Assembly (NCBI GenBank): GCA_030645495.1
Contig: JAUSLV010000024.1
Coordinates: 1 to 39,348, forward strand
From: Actinomycetota bacterium
GTDB lineage: Bacteria; Actinomycetota; Acidimicrobiia; Acidimicrobiales; Ilumatobacteraceae
Length of the DNA: 39,348 nucleotides
Direction of reading: 5' to 3'
The notes below the pieces were generated by a model that saw only the letters and a program-made list of their open reading frames with translations, had not been told where the DNA came from and made no database searches. A program made the position numbers and the translations under genes. This document shows, piece after piece, positions 7,452 to 14,945 of this stretch (the stretch's first letter is position 1; the number at the start of each line of letters is the position of its first letter).

Positions 7452-9292
7452 GCCGGCACCTGCTCGGCCAGCTGGCCGACGCACTGCGCAACAGTGTGGT
7501 GCACCGACCGCAGCTCGCCGGAGAGCGTATCGAGGCGCGCGATCTCGCCGGCGCGCTCCTCGGTGCCTCGCGTGAGGCCTTGCTTGGCCTGTTGCAGCGA
7601 CTCGGCCCAGCTGCGTTGCAGCTCCACCAGCAGCGCGCCGAACTCGTCGCGGAACTCGCGCTGGATCGAACGCACCAACGTGCCCAGGTCGTTGCTCACC
7701 TGGAACTGCACGTCGTCGACGAACTGCCGCAGTTGCGTGCGGGCCGTCTGCCGCCGCATCGCCACCTTGCGTTTGCGATCTTCGACGAGCTGGTAACCGC
7801 CGAACACGGCGCCGGCCGCCAGCAACACCGGGTTGCTGACCAACAGCGTGGCCGTGGCCGCGGGGAGGAACTGGCCGGCCATGCCGAACATCATGATGCC
7901 GCTCTGCGCGCCGCGCAGGCCGGTGAGGCCGGTGGACACTGCTTTGCCAGCGGCTCGCGCAGTGTCGAGTGGTTTGCCCCGCCACAGCGAGCCGACGTCG
8001 AGCTCGCGTAGCCGCAGACCGTCGGCACCGCCGAGGCTGGCATCCTCGGCCGCCAACTGCTCGACGAGTTCGGCGCGGATGTTGGCGCGGCCCGTCTCGA
8101 TCACCTCGAACAGACGCGTGACGACACCGGCGAGATCGCGTTGCAGTTGTTCGGCCTGTTGCTCCCATTGCTCGGAGGTCTTCAGCGCTTCGATCGACTC
8201 CTCGTGCGTGCGCGTGAGCTCGCGCAGGTCGCCGCGGAACGCGAACGAGGCATCGTTGGACAGGTCGCCCATGCGGTCGCCGAGCGTGATGCTCCAGCGT
8301 GCGCCGGGCCCGCGGAGGTGCTCGATGCGCTGCACCGCCTCGTTGACCCTGGCCTCCAACTCATCGATCGAGGCCGAGTCGTCGAGCACGGCCCGGCGCT
8401 GCGCCAGCGAACCGACCAGCGAGGCCACGAGCGACTCGACCTCGCCGGCGATGCGCTGCGCCGAACCCGTGCGTGCGGGGATCACGATGCGTTCGCGGAG
8501 CGCGGCGACGAGCGCATCGATGCCGCCCTCGGCACCGGCGCGATGCAGCAAGCTGGACACCGCGACCAGCGGGATGTCGAGACCCATCCGCACGAGGTGC
8601 GCGCGATCGAGGTCGGCCACGCGCCGCCAGTGGGCCGCCATGTCGATCTTGGTGAGCGCGAGCATCACGTTGGGGCACCGCGAGCGAGCTTCGGCGAGGA
8701 AGTCGAGCTCGGGTTGGGTGAGCTCGGAAGTGGCGTCGCTGACGAAGATCAGCCCGTCGGCGAAGGGCAAGAACGCGAGCGTGGCCGCACCGTGCCCGGC
8801 CCTGATGCCCCCGGTGCCCGGCGTGTCGGCGATTGCCATCCCCTCGCTGAGTAACCGCGCCGGCACCAGCACGTCGACGCGATCGACGCGCTGCTCGTTG
8901 GAGGGGTTGCCCGCCTCGCTGACGAAACGCTGCACGTCGGCCAGATCGATGTTCTCGGCGATCGCGTCGCCATCCACGCGCCGCCGCACCACCGCCCGGC
9001 CGGCGTCGCCGTGGCGTACGAGCGTGATCGCCGACGTCGCCAGGTCGTCGTCCACCGGGCACACGTCGGCCTCGACGAGCGCGTTGACGAGGCTGCTCTT
9101 GCCCTGCTTGAACTCGCCCACCACACACACGACGGTGGTGGGCCGATCGAGCCGCGCACGTGCACCGTCGACCCTGGCCTCGAGATCGTCGCGACCCTCG
9201 GCCGCCACCAACTGGCCAAGCTGATCGAGCGCAGCATCGACGCGATCCAGCAGCTCGTCGGTGGTGGGTGAAGGGGCGGCGGCCGTCGTCAT
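7448..9292 (-). CDS. Dynamin-like GTPase with membrane hairpin, IniA-like
   Basis: A 614-aa dynamin-superfamily GTPase. G1 is GEFKQGKSS (59-67), G3 is ADTPGTGG and G4 is LTKIDM. The central part is helical. Near residues 455-500 there is a hydrophobic paddle/hairpin (GIMMFGMAGQFLPAA and LLVSNPVLLAAGAVFGGYQL), followed by the basic RKRK and a terminal coiled-coil region, the layout of bacterial dynamins such as IniA. The ATG at 9292 lies 9 bp after the stop of the acidic protein gene, so they are cotranscribed. Membrane remodelling or repair with its IniC-like neighbour is the likely role, inferred from the family. Confidence 0.9.
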   Translation of the reverse strand: MTTAAAPSPTTDELLDRVDAALDQLGQLVAAEGRDDLEARVDGARARLDRPTTVVCVVGEFKQGKSSLVNALVEADVCPVDDDLATSAITLVRHGDAGRAVVRRRVDGDAIAENIDLADVQRFVSEAGNPSNEQRVDRVDVLVPARLLSEGMAIADTPGTGGIRAGHGAATLAFLPFADGLIFVSDATSELTQPELDFLAEARSRCPNVMLALTKIDMAAHWRRVADLDRAHLVRMGLDIPLVAVSSLLHRAGAEGGIDALVAALRERIVIPARTGSAQRIAGEVESLVASLVGSLAQRRAVLDDSASIDELEARVNEAVQRIEHLRGPGARWSITLGDRMGDLSNDASFAFRGDLRELTRTHEESIEALKTSEQWEQQAEQLQRDLAGVVTRLFEVIETGRANIRAELVEQLAAEDASLGGADGLRLRELDVGSLWRGKPLDTARAAGKAVSTGLTGLRGAQSGIMMFGMAGQFLPAATATLLVSNPVLLAAGAVFGGYQLVEDRKRKVAMRRQTARTQLRQFVDDVQFQVSNDLGTLVRSIQREFRDEFGALLVELQRSWAESLQQAKQGLTRGTEERAGEIARLDTLSGELRSVHHTVAQCVGQLAEQVPA

Positions 9293-9301
9293 CGGGTGTC
9301 G

Positions 9302-9799
9302 TCAGAACAGTTCGTCGTCGAGCGGCAGGGGTTCTTCCGGCAGTGACGGTTCGTCATCGAGAGCGACGATCGGTTCGAAGTCGAAGGTGGGGACGACATC
9401 GTCGAGGTGGCGTGCTGCACTGGAGGAGCTGTCATCGAGGTCGGGAGCGGCAAGCAGCAGATCGTCGTCCACGTCGTCGGCGGGCGAGGCCTGGAGTTGG
9501 CCGTGCTCGTCGGTGGCCCCCGAGTCGTCGACGGGCGGACGCTCTTCGCCCGCGGGCCGCTCCGGGGTCGGCAGCCGACGCTCGGCCCTCGGCGCGAACA
9601 GGTCGTCGCGCAATTCGTCGTCACTCACCGGGGCCACCAGTTGGGCCAGCAGCCCGTCCAGCGCGTCGTCGGCCACAGCCTCGCTCGATTCCGGAAGGAA
9701 TTGCTCCCAGTCGTCGATCTGACCCGAGCCCATGGCAACGGTGTCAGCGGCGTCGGCGACAAACCCCAGGTCGTCGAACACCTCGGCCCAACTACTCAT
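9302..9799 (-). CDS. Very acidic, probably disordered protein upstream of the dynamins
   Basis: A 165-aa protein of strikingly acidic composition (runs such as DDVDDDLLLAAPDLDD, ending PLPLDDELF). It starts MSSWAEVFDDLGFVADAAD, with a short N-terminal helical part. There is no signal peptide, membrane span or enzyme motif. GGGAGG lies six bases before the ATG at 9799; an adjacent in-frame GTG at 9802 is less well spaced. It directly precedes the IniA-like gene by 9 bp. It may be an adaptor for the dynamins (IniB, the mycobacterial partner, is also low-complexity, but I see no IniB domain). No copy of the 18-bp dyad precedes it. Confidence 0.75.
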   Translation of the reverse strand: MSSWAEVFDDLGFVADAADTVAMGSGQIDDWEQFLPESSEAVADDALDGLLAQLVAPVSDDELRDDLFAPRAERRLPTPERPAGEERPPVDDSGATDEHGQLQASPADDVDDDLLLAAPDLDDSSSSAARHLDDVVPTFDFEPIVALDDEPSLPEEPLPLDDELF

Positions 9800-9873
9800 C
9801 ACTCACCTCCCGACTCGGCGTGCGCACCGGATGATACGACACGGTGGATCAGCGATCCGATGTTGCCTCGCGA

Positions 9874-10725
9874 TCAGAGATCGAGGCCGCCGTCCAGGTC
9901 GGGTTCGCCACCGAGGTCGTGGTCCATGACAAGCGGATCCTGCTCGACGAACGGCAACAGCGCGTCGACCCCGTCGTCACTCTGGATGTACGACACCTCT
10001 TGGTTCGCATATCGATCATGAGCTCCTGTCGCTTGACCACTGGCGACGTCGCGCGGCGACTTGATCGACATCGAGTCGTCAGAAATGGCGCTGATCACGA
10101 TGTCCCCGAGGTAGACCTGTGAGCTGGCTCCGGCCTCCGCCCCCACACCCGCGGAAGTGGGGCCCGCGGTGCGGTTCGCATTGGCGTCGAGCTCGGGCAG
10201 CGCCTGGTAGCCCGACTCGGCAACTACCGTCTCGATCTTGGTGAAGTTCAGCGAGAAGCCTTCGGCCGGTTGCACGTCGCCCGAGTCGTCGGGACCGTCG
10301 CCCACCACATGGCCCACCTCGTGCGTGGCCGTATCGCCCAGCATTGATTCCCGAACGACGTGCACGATGTCGGTGTCGTCCCACACCGAGTCGTCACTCT
10401 CGGCTGCGGGCTGAGCATCGTCATCCATGATCACCACGCTCTGCACCTTCTTAAAGGTGTAGCCGCTCGGCTGTTCTCCGCCGTCAATGAGGACGTCCTG
10501 GAACTTCGTGGGCGGGGTCCAGCTCGGCGTCTCCTTACCCTCCGGCAAGCCGGACTCACCCGGCGAGAACTGGTCGGGTGCAGACAGTTCGACGCTCTCG
10601 TCGGCGCCGGTCCACTCGGCGACCACCTCCGACTCCGTGAGGACGTCATCACGTATCACCTTCGATTGCGACCTGCCCGACCTGGTGATGTCGTCGGAAT
10701 CGTTGTGGTTGTCGCGGCGAGACAT
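9874..10725 (-). CDS. Acidic protein with repeated beta-strand motifs, Hcp-like segments and a HEVGH motif
   Basis: A 283-aa acidic protein starting MSRRDNHNDSDDITRSGRSQ. Short strand-like segments recur in an otherwise Asp/Ser-rich chain: KFQDVLIDGG (74-83), YTFKKVQSVVIM (89-100), FSLNFTKIETVV (157-168) and YLGDIVISAISDDS (205-218). The third and fourth resemble tail-tube (Hcp) strands. Residues 132-141 read TATHEVGHVV, matching the zinc-peptidase HExxH pattern, but no third zinc ligand is clear. The ATG at 10725 follows GGAGG. The 18-bp dyad lies 60 bp upstream, and a short inverted repeat GTGAG-N6-CTCAC sits at 10742-10757. Function unknown. Confidence 0.75.
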   Translation of the reverse strand: MSRRDNHNDSDDITRSGRSQSKVIRDDVLTESEVVAEWTGADESVELSAPDQFSPGESGLPEGKETPSWTPPTKFQDVLIDGGEQPSGYTFKKVQSVVIMDDDAQPAAESDDSVWDDTDIVHVVRESMLGDTATHEVGHVVGDGPDDSGDVQPAEGFSLNFTKIETVVAESGYQALPELDANANRTAGPTSAGVGAEAGASSQVYLGDIVISAISDDSMSIKSPRDVASGQATGAHDRYANQEVSYIQSDDGVDALLPFVEQDPLVMDHDLGGEPDLDGGLDL

Positions 10726-10785
10726 GTGCTTTCCTCCATTGGTGAGTGCGTGCTCACACGATGCGCAGACCGTGCATCTTCGCGC

Positions 10786-10803
10786 ATCGGGTGAACACCT
10801 GAT
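10786..10803. promoter_or_regulatory. Dyad operator candidate, copy 2 (upstream of the 283-aa acidic protein)
   Basis: Read on the minus strand: ATCAGGTG-TT-CACCCGAT followed by GCGC, with one mismatch in the dyad. It lies 60 bp before the ATG at 10725, in the 85-bp gap after the methyltransferase gene. This suggests an internal, separately controlled promoter. Confidence 0.62.
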
Positions 10804-10810
10804 TCCGAAC

Positions 10811-11929
10811 TCAGATCGCGACGGCGTCCACCAGCAGTCCGACGACGTCGGCGGTGCCCTCACGCCGCAGCACGCACTCTTCGATAGTGATCGCGCCGAA
10901 GCCCACCGACACCAGCCGTGCGCGCAGTGCGACCGGGTCGTGCTCGAAGCGGCCAGACTCCCGCAGGCGGTAGCCGGAGGCAGGTAAGTCGGTACCGCGC
11001 TCGAGCGTGAACAGCACGACACCGCCGGTTCGAAGCGCTGCGCGAGCAGCAGAGAGGGCCGGCTGCAGCTCGCCGAGGTAGTTGAGCGTGTCGGCCGACA
11101 CCAGCACGTCGAACATGCCCGGCCGGGCCGTGAGGAACTCGACCAGGTCGCCCGCGAGCAGCTCGTCGTAACACCCGCGCTCGTCGGCCTTCTGCAGCAT
11201 CCCTGGCGACAGGTCCACACCGGCCAGACGCTTCGTGAGGTCGCGCACCAACTCGCCCACCTGGCCGGTACCGCAGCCCAGGTCGGCGAGATCGGTCGCC
11301 GCAGCAGCCGGTGAGCGCGCCGCCAGCAGCACGGCCAGGCGGTCGGCCACCAGCCGAGGGGCGCGATAGTCGAGGAGCGCGAGGTGGTGATCGAATTGCG
11401 GCGCATACATGTCGAACAGCCGGCGCACGTGCTCGGCGGGTGCGGCGGCCACCTGACCGCCCGAATAGACGCTGAGGAAGAACTCGGCAACGTCGTCGCC
11501 AGGGCAGGCCACGTCCCATTCGATCAGTGCGGCCCGTACGCCCTCGACGTCTCCAGCGCGCCGGCGCGCGGCCACCAGCCGCGACCACGCGGAACGGGAA
11601 GCTGGGTCGAGCTCCGTGAGGCGTTCCGCCGCCCACGTCGCTGCGGCCACACGGCCGGCGGCGAGCGCGCGGCTGCTGAGTGCGCCGAGCTGCTGCTGCA
11701 GCTCGCGCCGAGCGGGCAACGCGACGGCCAGCCGACCCAACAACTCGACAGCGTCGTCGAGGCGGCCGACTTGCTCGTAGGCACGCACCAGGTCGTGATG
11801 CACCGCCGCGCTCGTTTCACCGAAGGCCACCGCGGCCTCCAGCCGCCGCACGGCAGCCTGCGGGTCGCCGGCAGCGAGCAGCTCACGCGCGTCCTGGCTG
11901 GCCGCCGGGACCACCTGCGTGGGCGTCAT
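10811..11929 (-). CDS. TPR-repeat class I SAM-dependent methyltransferase
   Basis: A 372-aa protein. Residues 1-150 form helical TPR-like repeats (AAVHHDLVRAYEQVGRLDDA is typical). The C-terminal half is a Rossmann methyltransferase with motif I ADLGCGTGQVGELV, VDLSPGMLQKA for the ribose-binding acidic region, and DVLVSADTLNYLGEL in motif II/III. The bridge HVRRLFDMYAPQFDHHLALL is characteristic of predicted TPR-containing methyltransferases (COG4976 type). The ATG at 11929 starts 25 bp after the stop of the acidic gene, so the two are probably cotranscribed. No good Shine-Dalgarno is seen. Substrate unknown; one of the neighbouring acidic proteins is an attractive guess. Confidence 0.87.
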   Translation of the reverse strand: MTPTQVVPAASQDARELLAAGDPQAAVRRLEAAVAFGETSAAVHHDLVRAYEQVGRLDDAVELLGRLAVALPARRELQQQLGALSSRALAAGRVAAATWAAERLTELDPASRSAWSRLVAARRRAGDVEGVRAALIEWDVACPGDDVAEFFLSVYSGGQVAAAPAEHVRRLFDMYAPQFDHHLALLDYRAPRLVADRLAVLLAARSPAAAATDLADLGCGTGQVGELVRDLTKRLAGVDLSPGMLQKADERGCYDELLAGDLVEFLTARPGMFDVLVSADTLNYLGELQPALSAARAALRTGGVVLFTLERGTDLPASGYRLRESGRFEHDPVALRARLVSVGFGAITIEECVLRREGTADVVGLLVDAVAI

Positions 11930-11954
11930 CGGTCGAGATGCGTCCGCACGACAC

Positions 11955-12455
11955 TCAGCACTCGATCGATCCCTCGCGGCCAAGATCGTGAGCCGACGAA
12001 TCCAGCTGGCCGTCGTCCGGGTCGATCGGATGGGGATCGAACGCGTCGGAACCGCCGTCGACCGCCAACGCGACCTCCTCGTACTCGGGGCCTGACACGG
12101 CCTCGCCCGGGCCCTGTTGCCCTGCTGCGTCGAACCCGGGGAACTCGACGGCACCGAAGTTGAACGAGATCGACTCGGTCGGAATCGGGTCACCCGATCC
12201 CTGACCGGAGATCTCCGGCGCCTCGTCCGGCGCCTCGTCCGCGGCGTCGTCACGCAGCTCCTGCCGCACGCGGCGCGGCCGCAACACGTCGTCATCGTCG
12301 GCCGCGTGACGTTGCTCAGTGGTGCCGTCGCCGGCGGGGTTCGGGCGGAATTCGCCGTCGATCCCGTCGAACTTGATATCGCCGATCTGGGCGGGTGCCT
12401 TCTGCACGAAGCCCTCCACCTTGCTCGGCTCCTGCGGCCCTCGGGTTGTTGCCAT
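11955..12455 (-). CDS. Acidic protein with N- and C-terminal Hcp-like strands
   Basis: A 166-aa protein beginning MATTRGPQEPSKVEGFVQKA. Residues 27-35 read IKFDGIDGE, like the first strand of Hcp tail-tube proteins (L/IKxxGIxGES). Residues 92-105 read PTESISFNFGAVEF, like the last Hcp strand (consensus roughly PTExVSLNFxKIEW). The ~55 residues between are charged linker instead of the Hcp core, and the tail is acidic, ending GSIEC. The ATG at 12455 has a strong GAAGGAG. The 18-bp dyad is 79 bp upstream. It heads the minus-strand island transcript behind the fusA terminator. Whether it is a reduced tube protein, an Hcp-binding mimic or a chance resemblance is open. Confidence 0.75.
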   Translation of the reverse strand: MATTRGPQEPSKVEGFVQKAPAQIGDIKFDGIDGEFRPNPAGDGTTEQRHAADDDDVLRPRRVRQELRDDAADEAPDEAPEISGQGSGDPIPTESISFNFGAVEFPGFDAAGQQGPGEAVSGPEYEEVALAVDGGSDAFDPHPIDPDDGQLDSSAHDLGREGSIEC

Positions 12456-12534
12456 TGGTTTTGCTCCTTCGTTCCCGGCCGCTCGGCCGCACACGTTCGT
12501 GGCGACATCATCGGCTTGAGTCCCCTGCACGCAC

Positions 12535-12552
12535 ATCGGGTGAACACCCGAT
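12535..12552. promoter_or_regulatory. Dyad operator candidate, copy 3 (head of the island operon)
   Basis: A perfect 8-bp inverted repeat, ATCGGGTG-TT-CACCCGAT on the minus strand, 79 bp before the ATG at 12455 and just downstream of the fusA terminator. It is the best of the three copies in the island. Confidence 0.65.
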
Positions 12553-12605
12553 TTGCGCACCATAGCCGTCGCTCCCGCGCCATAGATCCGGGCCGAAGGA
12601 AGCGG

Positions 12606-12640
12606 AAAGGCCTGGTCCCGCAGTACGGGGCCAGGCCTTT
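12606..12640 (-). terminator. Strong hairpin terminator after fusA
   Basis: AAAGGCCTGGTCCCG-cagta-CGGGGCCAGGCCTTT gives a 15-bp stem with one G-T pair and a 5-base loop, 40 bp beyond the fusA stop. The A/T-rich ends suit termination in both directions. It separates fusA from the island operon. Confidence 0.75.
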
Positions 12641-12679
12641 GCGGACACTGTGGTGGGAAGATCGCTTCCCAGCAGTTGA

Positions 12680-14779
12680 TTATTCGCCGCGGACGCGCTT
12701 GATGATCTCGGCCGACACGTTGCCCGGCACTTCCTGGTACAGCGCGAACTGCATCGTGTAGGTGGCCCGACCCTGGGTGCGGCTGCGCAGGTCGGTGGAG
12801 TACCCGAACATCTCCGACAACGGAATCTGAGCGCGGATGACCTGGGCGTTGCCCTGGGCCTCCATGCCTTCGATGCGGCCACGACGGCTGCTGAGGTCGC
12901 CCATCACGTCGCCCATGTAGTCCTCGGGGGTGACGACCTCGACCGACATGATCGGCTCGAGGATGACCGGCTTGGCCATCTCGGCGGCCTTCTTGAACGC
13001 CATCTGACCGGCGATCTTGAACGCCATTTCCGAGGAGTCGACGTCGTGGTACTGACCATCGACCAGGCTGGCCTTCACGTCGACCGTGGGGTAGCCGGCG
13101 AGCACGCCAGAATCCAGCGCCATCTGCATGCCCTGGTTGGTGGGGTTGATGTACTCACGCGGGATGCGGCCGCCGCTGATCTTGTCGACGAACTCGTAGC
13201 CCTTGCCCGGGTTCGGCTCGAGCGTGATCTTCACCACTGCGAACTGACCCGAACCACCGGACTGCTTGATGTGGCGGTACTCGACCGACTCGACCATCTT
13301 GGTGATCGTCTCGCGGTAGGCAACCTGCGGCTTGCCGACCGTGGCAACCACGCCGAACTCGCGCATCATCCGGTCGACGAGGATCTCGAGGTGCAACTCG
13401 CCCATGCCGGAGATGACGGTCTGGCCGGTCTCTTCGTCGGTGCGCACGCGGAACGTGGGGTCTTCGTCGGAGAGCGACTTGAGCGCCTTGCCCAACCGGT
13501 CGCTGTCGTCCTTCGTCTTCGGCTCGATGGCCACGTGGATCACGGGCTCGGGGAAGATCATCCGCTCGAGGATGATCGGGTTGTTGCGATCGCACAGCGT
13601 GTCGCCCGTGGTGGTGTCCTTGAAGCCGAGGCCGGCCACGATGTCGCCGGCCATGGCCACGTCGAGATCCTCACGCTGGTTGGCGTGCATCAGCAGGATG
13701 CGGCCGAGCCGCTCCTTGCGCTCCTTGGTGGAGTTGTAGACCTCTTCGCCCTTGTTGATCGAGCCTGAATACACCCGGAAGTAGGTGAGCTTGCCGAACG
13801 GGTCGGCCACGATCTTGAACGCCAGTGCGGCGAACGGCTCGCTCTCGGACGGCTTGCGGGACAGCACCTCGTCCTCGTGGTTCGGCTTCACACCTTGCGT
13901 GGGCGGGATGTCGAGCGGGCTGGGCAGGAAGTCGATGACCGCGTCGAGCATGGGCTGCACACCCTTGTTCTTGAACGCCGAACCGCACAGGATCGGCACG
14001 AAGTCGAACGCCAGCGTGCCCTTGCGGATCGCGCGCTTGATCTCGGCCTCGGTGAGCGACTCGCCGGCGAGGTACTTCTCCATCACTTCGTCGTCACTGG
14101 TGGCGATGGTCTCGAGCAGCTGCTCGCGGTACTCGGCGGCCTGGTCGGCCATGTCGACAGGGATGTCGAGTTCGTCCCACTTGGCGCCGAGTTCTTCGTC
14201 GTGCCAGATGAGCGCCTTCATCTTCACGAGGTCGATGAGGCCGGCGAAGGGCTTGTTGCTCTCGGGGCCACCCGAGCCGATGGGAAGGTGCAGCACGGCC
14301 GGGTTGGCCTGCAGGCGGGTCTTCACCATGTCGACGGTGCGGTAGAAGTCGGCACCGATGCGGTCCATCTTGTTGACGAAGCACATGCGCGGGACCTTGT
14401 ACTTGTTGGCCTGACGCCACACGGTCTCGGTCTGCGGTTCGACACCGGCCACCGAGTCGAACACCGTGACGGCGCCGTCGAGCACGCGCAGCGAACGCTC
14501 GACCTCGATGGTGAAGTCGACGTGGCCAGGCGTGTCGATGATGTTGATGCGGTGGTTGTTCCAGATGCACGTGGTGGCGGCGGAAGTGATCGTGATGCCA
14601 CGCTCCTGCTCTTGCGCCATGTGGTCCATGGTCGCCGCACCGTCGTGCACTTCACCGATCTTGTAGCTCTTGCCGGTGTAGTAGAGGATGCGCTCGGTGG
14701 TGGTGGTCTTGCCGGCGTCGATGTGGGCCATGATGCCGATGTTGCGGGTGCGCTCCAGGGGGTATTCGCGCTTGGCCAT
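12680..14779 (-). CDS. fusA: Elongation factor G
   Basis: A 699-aa translational GTPase that drives ribosomal translocation. Start [21 protein letters not shown]1 [10 protein letters not shown]3 DTPGHVDF, G4 NKMDRIG; domain IV includes GGRIPREYI. The length is normal for EF-G. The ATG at 14779 has a GAGAGAGA-type Shine-Dalgarno. Neither rpsG nor rpsL lies upstream, and tuf is 12.5 kb downstream behind a strong terminator, so the usual str operon is broken up here and fusA is expressed alone. Confidence 0.98.
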   Translation of the reverse strand: MAKREYPLERTRNIGIMAHIDAGKTTTTERILYYTGKSYKIGEVHDGAATMDHMAQEQERGITITSAATTCIWNNHRINIIDTPGHVDFTIEVERSLRVLDGAVTVFDSVAGVEPQTETVWRQANKYKVPRMCFVNKMDRIGADFYRTVDMVKTRLQANPAVLHLPIGSGGPESNKPFAGLIDLVKMKALIWHDEELGAKWDELDIPVDMADQAAEYREQLLETIATSDDEVMEKYLAGESLTEAEIKRAIRKGTLAFDFVPILCGSAFKNKGVQPMLDAVIDFLPSPLDIPPTQGVKPNHEDEVLSRKPSESEPFAALAFKIVADPFGKLTYFRVYSGSINKGEEVYNSTKERKERLGRILLMHANQREDLDVAMAGDIVAGLGFKDTTTGDTLCDRNNPIILERMIFPEPVIHVAIEPKTKDDSDRLGKALKSLSDEDPTFRVRTDEETGQTVISGMGELHLEILVDRMMREFGVVATVGKPQVAYRETITKMVESVEYRHIKQSGGSGQFAVVKITLEPNPGKGYEFVDKISGGRIPREYINPTNQGMQMALDSGVLAGYPTVDVKASLVDGQYHDVDSSEMAFKIAGQMAFKKAAEMAKPVILEPIMSVEVVTPEDYMGDVMGDLSSRRGRIEGMEAQGNAQVIRAQIPLSEMFGYSTDLRSRTQGRATYTMQFALYQEVPGNVSAEIIKRVRGE

Positions 14780-14945
14780 CAGTGTCTCTCTCTACTCTCG
14801 TGCGTCGTACTGCGATCGTGGGGGCGCGCAACGACCGAAAACGTCCGATGGCGCGGTTGGCAATGCTATCGGGGTGCGGAGCCAACACGACCTCGGCGGC
14901 ACCGGGCTTCGCTCGGCTGCGACGGCAGGTATCAGCCGAGGCGGG

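Noticed and set aside
12183-12199. AATCGGGTCACCCGAT, an inverted repeat resembling the island operator
   Set aside because: It lies inside the 11955-12455 coding region and has a 1-bp instead of 4-bp gap between the ATCGGGT arms, so it is not the same site.
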